The notes below the pieces were generated by a model, which saw nothing but the letters and a program-made list of their open reading frames with translations, ran no database searches and had not been told where the DNA came from. From contig CAZJAH010000001.1 in the NCBI GenBank assembly GCA_964544155.1, forward strand, positions 248,001 through 312,000: a stretch of DNA of 64,000 bases. The letters run 5' to 3'. Positions 9,458 through 19,751 of this stretch are shown piece by piece (the first letter of the stretch is position 1; every line of letters begins with the position of its first letter). This stretch comes from CAZJAH01 sp964544155. GTDB taxonomy: Bacteria > Bacteroidota > Ignavibacteria > Kapaibacteriales > UBA2268. A program made the translations under genes and the position numbers.

Positions 9458-10249
9458 TTGGAAAATAACGAACTGAAAAATCTTCCCCTTTTGCAGGGCA
9501 GATGCAAACTGGCTTACGAATGGATCCCGGAAAATACCGAAAAGCTTCTCGACGCGGGCTGCTCAACAGGATATTGCACTGTGCATTACGCCCGAAAGTC
9601 CAATGAAACTTACGGCATAGATATAGTTGCCGCTCAGATACAGGAGGCTAAATCAAATTTCCCTCATATCAATTTTCAGACATCGGCCCTTGAAGAAATA
9701 CCCTTTGATGATGGGTATTTCGATACCGTTATCTGCACCGACGTACTCGAGCATACTAATGATAAGATCAAATCCCTTACTGAACTTTTCAGAGTACTCA
9801 AATCCGGTGGCACTTTAGTATTATCCGTTCCTCATAAGGGAAAGTACCAATACCTTGACCCTTACAACTATGGCTTTTACATGAGAAAGCACCTGAAACC
9901 CCTATACTTATTGCTTTACAAACTGGCATGGCTTTTTAAGGGAAAAAAATGGCCGCCGGAACTGAATCCAGAGCATAACATCATGCACCACCACTATGAT
10001 AGCGATGATCTGATAAGCATGATGAATAACGCGGGATACCGCGATAAGTACAAGATTGATGAAGTTTACCGTACGGGTTTATTCTGGGAAGCTCTATCCC
10101 TGAATATTGAACAGATATTTCCTATATTCAGGCTTAATTATAAAAAAATGAAATTCGTGCAGAATATTTATGAAAAAAGCCGAAATGACTATTTGATAGA
10201 TTACGGGGTAAAAGCATACAATATAGCATTGAAAATCAGGAAGTTATAG
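9458..10249 (+). CDS. Class I SAM-dependent methyltransferase (Methyltransf_11 type)
   Basis: A 263-residue soluble protein with the SAM-binding Rossmann motifs in order: motif I LLDAGCSTGYCT (about residues 31-42), an acidic residue ending the second strand (YGIDIV), FDTVICTDVLEH and the post-motif FRVLKSGGTLVLSVPH. This is the pattern of small-molecule or sugar/lipid methyltransferases; the substrate cannot be told. The only start that keeps motif I is TTG at 9458, because a stop closes the frame just upstream. It follows the MEMO gene by 46 bases. The C-terminal half contains a hydrophobic, basic stretch (LKPLYLLLYKLAWLFKGKK) that could touch membrane or lipid substrate. Confidence 0.85.
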   Translation: MENNELKNLPLLQGRCKLAYEWIPENTEKLLDAGCSTGYCTVHYARKSNETYGIDIVAAQIQEAKSNFPHINFQTSALEEIPFDDGYFDTVICTDVLEHTNDKIKSLTELFRVLKSGGTLVLSVPHKGKYQYLDPYNYGFYMRKHLKPLYLLLYKLAWLFKGKKWPPELNPEHNIMHHHYDSDDLISMMNNAGYRDKYKIDEVYRTGLFWEALSLNIEQIFPIFRLNYKKMKFVQNIYEKSRNDYLIDYGVKAYNIALKIRKL

Positions 10250-10474
10250 CAAATAAGCTCATAAGCATACAGGCTTTTTACTTTTCCACAATAATTCAAC
10301 ATATTTTTTCCACATTATCTGATAATTCTTTCTAATCCCTTTAATTATCAATATATTAGCACAACTATAGTTTCTAAATGTTTAAATTTATTATTTCAAT
10401 AAGTACCGGCAAATACGTTATAGAATTTTTTAATTTCGCCTAAAGAATTAAAATATATTCAGGGAGCTTTTGCT

Positions 10475-12667
10475 ATGTCAATGCGAGTCGGTAGTATTCA
10501 AAGCATTAACACAAACAAAAATGATGAGCGCTTCACAAATCATGTGCCTGATGAAACACTGATTTCAAATTATTACGGGAAATATGTTTTCGGGGCAGAG
10601 GAAATGAAGAAATACCTCCGGAAGGAAACACTCAAAAAGTTTGAAGAAGCCGTAGAAACAGGAATTGCCATAGAAGACGAAGTCGCTGATAAAATTGCCG
10701 AAGGCATTAAACGATGGGCTTTGGATAACGGCGCCACACACTATACCCATTGGTTCCAGCCATTAACGGGTAAAACAGCCGAAAAACATGACGCTTTTTT
10801 TACAGTTCATCCTGACGGAACGGCACTTGAAAAGTTCGACGGGCGCTCACTGATACAGCAGGAACCAGACGGATCAAGCTTTCCGACGGGAGGGCTCAGG
10901 CAGACGCATACTGCCCGCGGCTACACGGTTTGGGATCCATCTTCACCCGTTTTTATCCGTGAAACGAAAAGCAACAAAGTACTTTGCATTCCTTCAATTT
11001 TTGTTTCTTACAGGGGTGATTCACTCGACCTGAAAACACCTCTTTTGCGGTCGATAAGGGCGCTGGATGAAGCCGCCACCGATATTTGCAGGTATTTCGA
11101 TGAAGAGGTAAGTTCCGTTACTGCAACCCTTGGCTGGGAACAGGAGTACTTTGTTGTAGATGAAAGGCTGTATAATGCGAGGCCCGACCTGGTGCTTTGC
11201 GGCAGAACCCTCATTGGCAACGCTTCAGCCAGGGGCCAGCAGCTTGACGACCACTACTTTGCCACTATTCCGGAACGAGTGAATGATTTTATGCAGGATT
11301 TCGAAAATGAATGCCTTAAGCTTGGCATTCCCATCAAAACGAGGCATAATGAAGTAGCTCCCAATCAGTACGAATGTGCTCCGCATTTTGAATATGCCAA
11401 TATTTCCGCCGACCATAACCAGCTCCTAATGGATATGATCGACAGGATTGCCCGAAGGCACAGGCTGAGAGTCCTGCTGCACGAAAAGCCCTTCGCGGGA
11501 ATAAACGGATCCGGCAAGCACAGCAACTGGTCTATGGCCGACAATAGAGGAAGAAACCTGCTCGAACCCGGAGATAATCCCTCGGAGAATCTGCCCTTCC
11601 TGACTTTTTTCATAAACTTCTTAAAAGCGGTCGATGATAACGCCATACTATTAAGGGCCAGTATATCAAATACCGGTAATGACCACAGGCTTGGCGCTCA
11701 CGAAGCGCCTCCGGCAATCATTTCAATTTCAACGGGGGATAACCTTGCAATTGTTCTCGATAATTTCCTAAATGATAAAAAGGACACAGTTGAAAATACA
11801 TCAATAGATATTCGCCTTGGAGTATCGCGAGTGCCGGCAATCAGCAAGGATAGCACCGACAGGAACAGAACTTCCCCCCTGCCGTTCACAGGTAATAAGT
11901 TTGAATTCAGGGCTGTGGGTTCATCGGTGAATGTATCTACTCCCGTTACCATGCTCAACCTGATAATGGCCGACAGGCTGAAGAAATTCAAGTCGGAAGT
12001 AGATGATCACATCAATTCCGGAAAGGACAAAGAAGCAGCCATAAAAGAAGTATTGGCGGCATATTTGCAAGAATCCGGCAGGATAATATTCAACGGCGAT
12101 AATTATTCGCAGGAGTGGATAGAAGAAGCCGCTAAGCGAGGACTGCCGAATATATCCTCAACCCCCGAAGCCCTGAAAGTATTCCTGGATGACAACACCA
12201 AAACTCTATTCAAAGGATGCCGGGTTTTAAACGAAAGGGAACTCGAAGCCCGCTACCACGTGCAGATCGAAGAATACATCAACAAACTGGAAATTGAATC
12301 ATCACTTCTTGCCGAGATCATCAATACTTACGTGATACCCGCTACAACTTCCTATATGAACAAGCTCATTAATAACGTAAAAGGCCTTAACGAAATCGGC
12401 CTGGATAGCGGAACCCGTTCAATCAAAGCCCGGATAGCAAATATTTCAGGCAAACTCGATAAGCTGTACGATTTCATTGACGAAATGACCGGCGCCAGGA
12501 AGGAAGCTCTCAATGCCGGCAAGAGAGAAGAAACAGCCGCCATATTTCACGACAGGGTAAAACCACTATTTGAAAAGATCCGCGAAAACGCAGATGAACT
12601 GGAACTGCTCATAGACGATAAGATATGGCCGCTGCCCAAATACAGGGAGCTGCTGTTTATACACTAG
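10475..12667 (+). CDS. glnN: Type III glutamine synthetase (GSIII)
   Basis: GSIII condenses ammonium and glutamate with ATP; it is the main form in Bacteroidota and some cyanobacteria. At 730 residues it has the expected large size. Seen are the GSIII N-terminus (VPDETLISNYYGKYVFG), ATHYTHWFQPLTG, SFPTGGLRQTHTARGYT, EQEYFVVD (metal ligands), NEVAPNQYECAP, DHNQLLMD, INGSGKHSNWSM and RLGAHEAPPAI. An AGGGAG Shine-Dalgarno lies about 10 bases ahead of the ATG. A 225-base AT-rich leader with no methyltransferase-gene overlap probably holds its promoter; I see no clear operator. Its last four bases overlap the end of the convergent glycosyltransferase gene. Confidence 0.96.
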   Translation: MSMRVGSIQSINTNKNDERFTNHVPDETLISNYYGKYVFGAEEMKKYLRKETLKKFEEAVETGIAIEDEVADKIAEGIKRWALDNGATHYTHWFQPLTGKTAEKHDAFFTVHPDGTALEKFDGRSLIQQEPDGSSFPTGGLRQTHTARGYTVWDPSSPVFIRETKSNKVLCIPSIFVSYRGDSLDLKTPLLRSIRALDEAATDICRYFDEEVSSVTATLGWEQEYFVVDERLYNARPDLVLCGRTLIGNASARGQQLDDHYFATIPERVNDFMQDFENECLKLGIPIKTRHNEVAPNQYECAPHFEYANISADHNQLLMDMIDRIARRHRLRVLLHEKPFAGINGSGKHSNWSMADNRGRNLLEPGDNPSENLPFLTFFINFLKAVDDNAILLRASISNTGNDHRLGAHEAPPAIISISTGDNLAIVLDNFLNDKKDTVENTSIDIRLGVSRVPAISKDSTDRNRTSPLPFTGNKFEFRAVGSSVNVSTPVTMLNLIMADRLKKFKSEVDDHINSGKDKEAAIKEVLAAYLQESGRIIFNGDNYSQEWIEEAAKRGLPNISSTPEALKVFLDDNTKTLFKGCRVLNERELEARYHVQIEEYINKLEIESSLLAEIINTYVIPATTSYMNKLINNVKGLNEIGLDSGTRSIKARIANISGKLDKLYDFIDEMTGARKEALNAGKREETAAIFHDRVKPLFEKIRENADELELLIDDKIWPLPKYRELLFIH

Positions 12668-13983
12668 GAATCTTTTTTGGGTAGAACTTTTAACAATATT
12701 GGTTCAATCAAAAGCAACCAACCTTTACCGGTTAAAGGCAACATTAATGTGTACAAATATATTTGATATCTTATCTCTAAATTTGTTAAGCCAAATAGCG
12801 TTGTATAAAATACATACAATGACATAAACAAAAGAAAAGGGAAATATTCTTTTTCTCTAAATGAATCTTTTATAAATTCCACAAAGCCAATTGTAAATGG
12901 AACCAGCGTTAAGAAAATAAACACTACATATTTGGGATCACTTGATTCATCAGCCGTAGTATCTATAGTCCAAAGGAAAACTATTCTTTTTAGAATAATC
13001 TTCAGAGCTCTATGGGGGTTCTCTTTAATAGTTGCTATAACTTCCTCTTTTAAAACACTATCGATCAAGATTTCCCTTTTTTGATTAAAAGGTATTTGAT
13101 CTAGTCTATGTATAAGATCTTTATGTTTTTCTGAGCTGATCCAGGCTTTATGTCCGTCAATCCCCCAAGAACCGCCTGTTGATAAATAATTGTTACCCCT
13201 CCAGACTTCATGCCAGGGATGAGTAACAATAGTTGTAAATTTACCATAGAGCATAGTATTGCGATAAATCCATGGCGATACTAATAGCGCAAATAATGAA
13301 AACGCAATAGTTGCTCTTGAGATTTTATTCTTTATGTTGGCTTCTTTTAAAAAGAAAGGAGTGAAAAGAACAATCATTATAGCCGGTGCAAGAAATTCCG
13401 CCCTTGTCAAAGTCAACAAGCCACAGGACAATCCCAGATACAAAAAGCTTTTTAATTGCTTTCTTTTGTAAGATATTATTGTTAAATAAATAACTAACAG
13501 AGCTAAGGTCTGGTAAATTGCCGCACCGGAAAATGTAATAACGCCATAAGCAGCCGGAATAAAAATAAAAGCTGATATAGCCGTCATAATGGCGGCTTTT
13601 TTTGAAAATAGTTCTTTCGCAATTAAAAAAGCCAGTACAGGCGTTAGGGCTCCTACAATGGAATTAATTAACATTATCACCATGTAAGCTAAACTATTAA
13701 TGCCAAAAACAGAAAAAACTATATATATGAGGAAAGGATTGAGAGGGGGAATAAAGGCGCCTTTGTAATCCGGGGGTTGATGGTAGATCTCATACATTTC
13801 TTGATCAAGTGGTTCATAGGGCCAATGCATAGTAAATCCATAACCATTCATAATGTTTTTTGCGATAAGCCCATGCTCATAAAGCTCAGGGTCTTCGAAT
13901 TCTCCGAGAGCAAAAACAATTAACACTCTTAAAAGCAAAGAAGCAAGGAATAGCCCCAAAACAAATTGTTTTATTTTTTCCAT
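12664..13983 (-). CDS. Multi-spanning glycosyltransferase, GT39/ArnT-like
   Basis: A 439-residue inner-membrane protein with about ten hydrophobic helices. It opens with a membrane segment followed by a periplasmic loop carrying acidic residues (FEDPELYEHGLIA) and later YKGAFIPPLNPFLIY, the layout of GT39/GT83 enzymes that move a sugar from a polyprenyl phosphate to protein or lipid; the acidic pair after helix 1 is the usual catalytic site. A soluble periplasmic part lies near residues 235-330. Base composition is strongly AT-rich (12 G+C of 60 at 13441-13500), unlike glnN beside it. Convergent with glnN, divergent from the PKD gene with 142 bases between. Confidence 0.75.
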   Translation of the reverse strand: MEKIKQFVLGLFLASLLLRVLIVFALGEFEDPELYEHGLIAKNIMNGYGFTMHWPYEPLDQEMYEIYHQPPDYKGAFIPPLNPFLIYIVFSVFGINSLAYMVIMLINSIVGALTPVLAFLIAKELFSKKAAIMTAISAFIFIPAAYGVITFSGAAIYQTLALLVIYLTIISYKRKQLKSFLYLGLSCGLLTLTRAEFLAPAIMIVLFTPFFLKEANIKNKISRATIAFSLFALLVSPWIYRNTMLYGKFTTIVTHPWHEVWRGNNYLSTGGSWGIDGHKAWISSEKHKDLIHRLDQIPFNQKREILIDSVLKEEVIATIKENPHRALKIILKRIVFLWTIDTTADESSDPKYVVFIFLTLVPFTIGFVEFIKDSFREKEYFPFLLFMSLYVFYTTLFGLTNLEIRYQIYLYTLMLPLTGKGWLLLIEPILLKVLPKKDS

Positions 13984-14125
13984 TATGATAATATTTGTCG
14001 TATGGTTTCAAATTATTTCTTTAAAATTAAACTTTTTGTAAAAATATTTGAAAACATATTTGAATTTTAATTATTTTAATTCGTATATTATAGTAAATTA
14101 ATGATTTATCATCTCAGGTGCCAAA

Positions 14126-17047
14126 ATGAAAACCATGCTCCGCTTCATAGCTATGCTTTTTATTTCGTATAATTGCCTTGCCCAGGGCGAATGGGTGGAT
14201 AAGGGCGAGTATAAGCAACACACAGAATCATTCGATAAAATATATGATGTCGAATGGTCATTGGATGGCAAGGAGATATTGGTCTTGGGAAATTACAAAG
14301 ATTCGGGTGATGTATTTGTAAGAATTAATGCAGAAACAGGCGAATTTGTAGATTTTCACAATTACAAGGATCAATACAAATTCGGACATATAAGTTCTGA
14401 TTTGAAAACTGTATTATGGTTCTGGGGCCTTACAGATGTACCCTATGAGGCCAATGTTTCTTATTTAAAATGCAAAATTTATGATATAAAAACAAAGGAC
14501 AGTTTATTTTATATTAATATCTATGAAAAAAAAACTGAAATGCCTTATACTACTTACCAAGTAGAACCCATCGAAGCGGATTTTGTTTATGATACTAAAG
14601 AATTGCTTATCACTTTTTTTACTTCATCGCATTATTTAAGATTATCTTTTAAAGAATCCCGAGGTTCAACCACTCATAATTTTTTTAAGTATTCACTTAT
14701 AGATGATGAATTTATCGGTGAAAAAATCAGCAACGGGAAACATTATTTATCCTTTGAAAATGACTTTTTTCTCGTTACGAATTACTATAATAATTATGCA
14801 TCAAGTGAGAAAATGGGATCAAAGAGTGAGTGCAATACCCAATTATTTAAAGTTTACGGTTATGGTGATTCTACAAAAACCTTTTATGACGGGAGAACTT
14901 GTACTGAATTCTCGCAAATATTTATTGAAGACAGTTTACTATACGCGAAAAATTACAAATCCATCTACATTTGGAACTATTACACTATGGAACAAATAGC
15001 AGTTTTTAAAGTAGAAGACGGATATTTCTGTTCCACACCTATGAAAGATGTTTTCCTATTGAGCAATAGTGATTATATAAAAATAAAGAATTTAAGAAAA
15101 GGACATACTATTTATGAATTAAAACTAAACACTCAACATAATATAGCAAAGCCTAATCCTACAGATTCATTATCATATATTCTTTATAATAATAATTATT
15201 TATCGCTTTATAAATCGCAGATGTTTGAAGGTGAATTAAATGCTTTTTTTTCGGCAGACAGTGTAAAAACATTTATCGATACATCTTTACATTTCTATGA
15301 TTATTCATCCGGCAATCCTACAAGCTGGCATTGGGATTTCGGTGACGGAAATAGTTCAACGGAGCAAAACCCTTCCCATATATATTCAGAAAAAGGCCTT
15401 TATGATGTTACACTAATCGTTTCAGACGGAATTCGGTCAGATACCTTGATTAAAAAGGAATATATAGCCGCCAAGCAGTATATAAAAGCAGATTTTAAAG
15501 CAGAACCAACATCAGGAGAATACCCGCTAACGGTGAATTTCATAAATAAATCGATAGGAGAAGACCTGCAATACACATGGAAATACAACAAGGGTGTTTT
15601 TTCAACCGATAAAGACGCTATCGGGGTTTTTCCTTTCGGTACTTATGATATAACCCTTGAAATTACAGATGGTTATTTTATTTCCAGCAAAACTAAGTAT
15701 GGTTATATTAATTCACATCGTACAATAGTGGATATATTAGAAAAAGATATTGATAAAAATCTATTAGAATTAAGAAGAAGCCCGGATTATAAATGGTGTT
15801 CTGCCGAGGCGATTAAGATATTAAATGATTATCAAGCCATGGCTTCTGCTCAATACTTTAATTATATTCCGAGTTATTACTTTGAGACATTCTTATTAGA
15901 TTTCGAAGATTCTTTTAATATTACGCCTCTTGGTTTAAATCCACACAAAATAATCGATATATATGATAAATATATATTATCAAGCGCAGTTAAATCATTA
16001 GAAGTTTATGATTCCGAAAAAGATACTGTACACTTATTGCAGTTAAATTCTGATGTGCTTGCAGCTAAATATGACGATGACCATCTTATTGTTTTGGACA
16101 ATACAAATAATCTTTTGTTTTTTAATCATGATTTAATCATGACCGATTCCTTAAAATTAAAAGATCTAAAATGGCAACCTTTTCAAAATATTCAAGCCTT
16201 TTTATTAATAGACAACAAGGATATTTCAATTTTAACATACAATAAAGAAAATTCCAACACTGATTTTGATTTAACCTTATTACGTTTAAACAGCAATCAT
16301 GAGGAAGAATTACGCGTTTCATTTAAGTTTGATACAACAATAGTTTCCCAGGGATTAATGAAATTTACCGACTGCTATATCATTTCCGGATATTTCATAG
16401 ATACTAAACAACACATTTTTATCAAATCAGATTTAGAAGGCAATTTATTGGATACCTTGATTTACAAGGACACGACTCACACTTTTATAACTCCGGAAAA
16501 GATAAATGATGGACATTTTGCCATATCAGGCCATTTAAATAATAAAATTGGATTTTTAGTTTTTGATAAAAACTTCGAACGGTTAGATGAATTTATTTTC
16601 GATGATCGCCATGGAGGCATAAATGACATTCATATTTGCAAGGATACTTCTCTTTTTTTAGTCGGTTATTGGGATACTGGTACACAGTTCCATGACATCT
16701 ACCTTGCCAAAACAATACCGCTGAATTATCCGGTGCCCGATACCGGTAAAGCGCCCCAAGATACCACAAAAGAAAATCCGGACCTGCCGGTTTATGACAG
16801 AGATTATCTCATCTCACCAAATCCCGTGAAGGATTATTTTGTCCTAAAGGGTAATTCTCTCGATTCAGGAATGGTAACCCTCGAAATACATGATTCCTAC
16901 GGAAACCTGTATCAGAGCGTGGAATTTGAGGCCGGCACTGCTGAAAGCAAAAAGATATACATGCGTTCGGCAGCCCCGGGCATGTACTTCGCGCGTATTA
17001 AAAAGCATGGCAAAATTAATGTAGTGCCGTTTGCCGTGGTAAGGTAA
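14126..17047 (+). CDS. Secreted PKD-domain protein with T9SS type A sorting domain
   Basis: A 973-residue surface or secreted protein. It has a signal peptide (residues 1-19, ending CLAQ), an N-terminal beta-rich region of about 360 residues that reads like a degenerate propeller, a PKD domain (about 385-450; WHWDFGDGNSSTEQNPSHIY), a second PKD-like segment, another beta-rich region, and a C-terminal sorting domain (about 890-973; YLISPNPVKDYFVL, then GMYFARIKKHGK). T9SS carries such proteins over the outer membrane and removes the sorting tail. The body is very AT-rich (8 of 60 G+C at 14461-14520; 13 of 60 at 16081-16140), while the tail is not (33 of 60 at 16921-16980). Cargo function is unknown. 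Confidence 0.85.
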   Translation: MKTMLRFIAMLFISYNCLAQGEWVDKGEYKQHTESFDKIYDVEWSLDGKEILVLGNYKDSGDVFVRINAETGEFVDFHNYKDQYKFGHISSDLKTVLWFWGLTDVPYEANVSYLKCKIYDIKTKDSLFYINIYEKKTEMPYTTYQVEPIEADFVYDTKELLITFFTSSHYLRLSFKESRGSTTHNFFKYSLIDDEFIGEKISNGKHYLSFENDFFLVTNYYNNYASSEKMGSKSECNTQLFKVYGYGDSTKTFYDGRTCTEFSQIFIEDSLLYAKNYKSIYIWNYYTMEQIAVFKVEDGYFCSTPMKDVFLLSNSDYIKIKNLRKGHTIYELKLNTQHNIAKPNPTDSLSYILYNNNYLSLYKSQMFEGELNAFFSADSVKTFIDTSLHFYDYSSGNPTSWHWDFGDGNSSTEQNPSHIYSEKGLYDVTLIVSDGIRSDTLIKKEYIAAKQYIKADFKAEPTSGEYPLTVNFINKSIGEDLQYTWKYNKGVFSTDKDAIGVFPFGTYDITLEITDGYFISSKTKYGYINSHRTIVDILEKDIDKNLLELRRSPDYKWCSAEAIKILNDYQAMASAQYFNYIPSYYFETFLLDFEDSFNITPLGLNPHKIIDIYDKYILSSAVKSLEVYDSEKDTVHLLQLNSDVLAAKYDDDHLIVLDNTNNLLFFNHDLIMTDSLKLKDLKWQPFQNIQAFLLIDNKDISILTYNKENSNTDFDLTLLRLNSNHEEELRVSFKFDTTIVSQGLMKFTDCYIISGYFIDTKQHIFIKSDLEGNLLDTLIYKDTTHTFITPEKINDGHFAISGHLNNKIGFLVFDKNFERLDEFIFDDRHGGINDIHICKDTSLFLVGYWDTGTQFHDIYLAKTIPLNYPVPDTGKAPQDTTKENPDLPVYDRDYLISPNPVKDYFVLKGNSLDSGMVTLEIHDSYGNLYQSVEFEAGTAESKKIYMRSAAPGMYFARIKKHGKINVVPFAVVR

Positions 17048-17050
17048 CCC

Positions 17051-18490
17051 CTACCCCTTAATAACTGCCAGCGGCTTAAGGCGGGCTACCTTTTTGGCTA
17101 TACCAGCGAGCTCGACAGTATTGACAACCGCGCTGACGTTTTTGTAGGCCGCGGGGGCTTCTTCTGCCAGGCCTTTGAGCGAGCCTGACTGTACAGCTAT
17201 TCCGCTGTTCTGAAGTGATTGTAATAGCTGCCTGCCGTCCACTTTTTTCCTTGCCTTGGAGCGTGACATCGCTCTGCCCGCGCCGTGGCAGCAGCTTCCG
17301 AATGATTTTTCCATGCTTTTATCACCGCCTGCCAGCACGTATGATTCCGTGCCCATGCTGCCGGGTATCAGTACAGGCTGGCCAATGTGCCTGTATTTTG
17401 CCGTTACTTCCGCGTGTCCCTTAGGAAAAGCTCTGGTAGCGCCCTTACGGTGGACTACTACCTTGCGTTTTTTGCCGTCGATTTCATGCTCTTCCAGCTT
17501 TGCAATATTATGCGCGACATCATACAACAGGCGGGGCGTTCCCAGCCCTGTTCCAAAATAATCGCTCCAGGCCTGCCTTATTTCATGCATGATCAATTGC
17601 CTGTTTACCCAGGCAAAATTGGCTGAAGCAGCCATCGCGGCAAAGTAATCCTTTCCTATCGGTGAGCTTAAAGGAGCGCAGGCAAGTTCCCTGTCTGGCA
17701 GGTCATAACCGAAAGCGCCCGCGTTTTTAATCATATCCGAAATATAATCGGTGGCCACCTGATGGCCAAGGCCCCTGGAACCCGTGTGTACCTGTATAAC
17801 GATCTGCCCCTTGTAAAGTCCGAAAGCCCGGGCGGCTTTTTCATCGTAAATATCACTCACACGATCTATCTCTACAAAATGATTGCCTGCTCCCATCGTG
17901 CCGAGCTGGCTTTTGCCCCTTTCCTTAGCTTTATGGCTTACTTTTGCGGCGTCCGCCAGCGGCATGCGCCCTTCCGATTCGATAGATTCTCTATCGCCTT
18001 CGATTGCATATCCCTGCTCTTCCGCCCATTCCACACCGCGGTTGAGAACCTGATCCAGTTCATTTTTATTAAGCCTGAATTTTCCGCCTTTGCCTACTCC
18101 GGAGGGCACTGCCTTATAAAGCTCTTTGGCAAATCCGCTCAGATGGTTCTTTATTTCTTCGGCATTTACTTCAGTTTTGAGAAGCCTGACACCGCAATTT
18201 ATATCATAGCCGATACCTCCCGGTGATATCACGCCCTCTTCGTAATCAAGGGCAGCTACTCCGCCAATCGGGAATCCATAGCCCTCATGAGCGTCGGGCA
18301 TAACCACAGCGTGCCCGAGAATTCCCGGCAGAGTGGCTACATTCATTAGCTGCTGCAGTGAGCGGTCGCGGCTTATGTCGTCAAGCATTGCTTCCATGGC
18401 GAAAGCCCTCGCAGGAACCCTCATTCTTTCATTTTTGGATACCGGTATTTCCCAGGTATAGGGGTCAATTTGTTCAAGGAGCTGTTTCAT
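17051..18490 (-). CDS. rtcB: RNA-splicing ligase RtcB
   Basis: RtcB joins RNA 2',3'-cyclic phosphate or 3'-phosphate ends to 5'-OH ends using GTP and Mn. All key blocks are present: GGIGYDINCGVRLL (metal-binding Asp and Cys), MGAGNHFVEID and VHTGSRGLGHQ (metal His), HRKGATRAFPKGH, PGSMGTESYVLAGG and SCCHGAGRAMSR, where the His is the GMP-accepting residue. Length is 479, normal for the bacterial form. It starts 12 bases after lysA and so seems to be the last gene of a lysC-lysA-rtcB transcript. No archease or RtcA/RtcR gene is nearby. Its stop is 3 bases from the convergent PKD gene's end. Confidence 0.97.
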   Translation of the reverse strand: MKQLLEQIDPYTWEIPVSKNERMRVPARAFAMEAMLDDISRDRSLQQLMNVATLPGILGHAVVMPDAHEGYGFPIGGVAALDYEEGVISPGGIGYDINCGVRLLKTEVNAEEIKNHLSGFAKELYKAVPSGVGKGGKFRLNKNELDQVLNRGVEWAEEQGYAIEGDRESIESEGRMPLADAAKVSHKAKERGKSQLGTMGAGNHFVEIDRVSDIYDEKAARAFGLYKGQIVIQVHTGSRGLGHQVATDYISDMIKNAGAFGYDLPDRELACAPLSSPIGKDYFAAMAASANFAWVNRQLIMHEIRQAWSDYFGTGLGTPRLLYDVAHNIAKLEEHEIDGKKRKVVVHRKGATRAFPKGHAEVTAKYRHIGQPVLIPGSMGTESYVLAGGDKSMEKSFGSCCHGAGRAMSRSKARKKVDGRQLLQSLQNSGIAVQSGSLKGLAEEAPAAYKNVSAVVNTVELAGIAKKVARLKPLAVIKG

Positions 18491-18502
18491 TTTTATTTAA
18501 GG

Positions 18503-19726
18503 TCAAATTTCATACATTCTCATTATATCTTCTATACGTTCGCGGCGCCTGATAATTTGATGCTTTCCGGCATCAACCATCACCTCGGCAGGCCTGAGCC
18601 TGTTATTATAATTTGACGCCATAACATAGCCGTAAGCTCCGGCATCGCGGAATATCAATAGGTCGCCCTCTTCCAATTGTGGAAGGTAAACGTGCGAAGC
18701 AAATATATCTGAATTCTCGCAAATCTGTCCGCATAAATTATAGAATTTGCTTTTATTCTCCTTACCGTAGACTTCCACGCGGTGGTAAGCTCCGTAAAGC
18801 GCCGGCCTGAGCAGGGTATTCATGCCGGCATCCACTCCGGCGAAATCCTTATAGCTTTCCTTAATGGAGGTGACCTTTGCTACAAGGTAGCCGGCGTTAG
18901 CGGCAAGGTAGCGGCCGGGTTCCGTCTTAAGTTCGGGAGTGCCGAGTTCGTATTTAGCGCATCTTTCCTTAAATACATCGGCGAGCAGCTTAGCCGTGAG
19001 GTTCACGTCGAGCTCATCTTCATCATCATGGTATGGTACGCCGAATCCTCCGCCTATATCGATGTATTCCGGCTTTATTCCAAGTTTCGGGAATATGGTT
19101 CCGGCTATCCTGAAAAGCTTTTCTACTACTTCAGCGAAATAGTATGGCTCTAAATTATTCGAACCCGCCATCATGTGAATACCAAAACGCTCAATACCGG
19201 CATCGAGAGCCATTTTATAGGCCTCGGCGGCTTTTTCGTAGGGCACCCCGAATTTTGCGTCGGCGCCGGCTGTGGTAATGCCTTCATAACCGCCCTTGCC
19301 AATTCCAGGATTTATCCTGAAGGAAATTTTTTCCGGCCTAAAAACCTTTATCAATCTTTTGAAAGAATTTATGTCATCCAGGTTTATGCAAATATTACTA
19401 TTCTTTAGGGCTTCAATATCATCCGGGCTTTCGTAATTTCCGGTGTAGAGTATCTTATTATCCTCGAATCCGGCTTTTCTCGCCAAAAAAAGTTCAATAG
19501 GAGATGAACAGTCGGCACCTGCTCCCATTTTCGCGAATGTTTCCAGCACACGCAGATTGCTGTTGGCCTTCACCGAATAATGCATCATATTATGCGGATA
19601 ATACTCATCAAAAGCGGAGCTTAGCTTTTTGTAATTCTCTTCAAATTGTACTTTATCATAAACATAAAGGGGCGTACCATATCCGGCAGCCAGTTCTTTT
19701 ATGTTGCATCCCGAAATTTTTTCCAT
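18503..19726 (-). CDS. lysA: Diaminopimelate decarboxylase
   Basis: LysA removes CO2 from meso-diaminopimelate to give L-lysine, using PLP. The PLP lysine sits in HYSVKANSN (K53); other blocks are GADCSSPIELFLA, FRINPGIG, IDIGGGFGVPY (phosphate-binding glycines), TEPGRYLAANAG and CGQICENSDIF (the catalytic Cys from the partner subunit). The HxGS region reads HMMAGSNNL, a variant of the usual HIGSQ. Length 407 is typical. It begins 25 bases after lysC, so the two are cotranscribed. Ornithine/arginine decarboxylase or carboxynorspermidine decarboxylase are less likely given lysC next door. Confidence 0.93.
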   Translation of the reverse strand: MEKISGCNIKELAAGYGTPLYVYDKVQFEENYKKLSSAFDEYYPHNMMHYSVKANSNLRVLETFAKMGAGADCSSPIELFLARKAGFEDNKILYTGNYESPDDIEALKNSNICINLDDINSFKRLIKVFRPEKISFRINPGIGKGGYEGITTAGADAKFGVPYEKAAEAYKMALDAGIERFGIHMMAGSNNLEPYYFAEVVEKLFRIAGTIFPKLGIKPEYIDIGGGFGVPYHDDEDELDVNLTAKLLADVFKERCAKYELGTPELKTEPGRYLAANAGYLVAKVTSIKESYKDFAGVDAGMNTLLRPALYGAYHRVEVYGKENKSKFYNLCGQICENSDIFASHVYLPQLEEGDLLIFRDAGAYGYVMASNYNNRLRPAEVMVDAGKHQIIRRRERIEDIMRMYEI

Positions 19727-19751
19727 TATATTTTTCTATTGTTTAAAAAAA

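Noticed and set aside
17762..18226. 154-codon plus-strand frame opposite rtcB
   Set aside because: RtcB on the other strand has all catalytic motifs; the antisense frame shows no domain and is a shadow.
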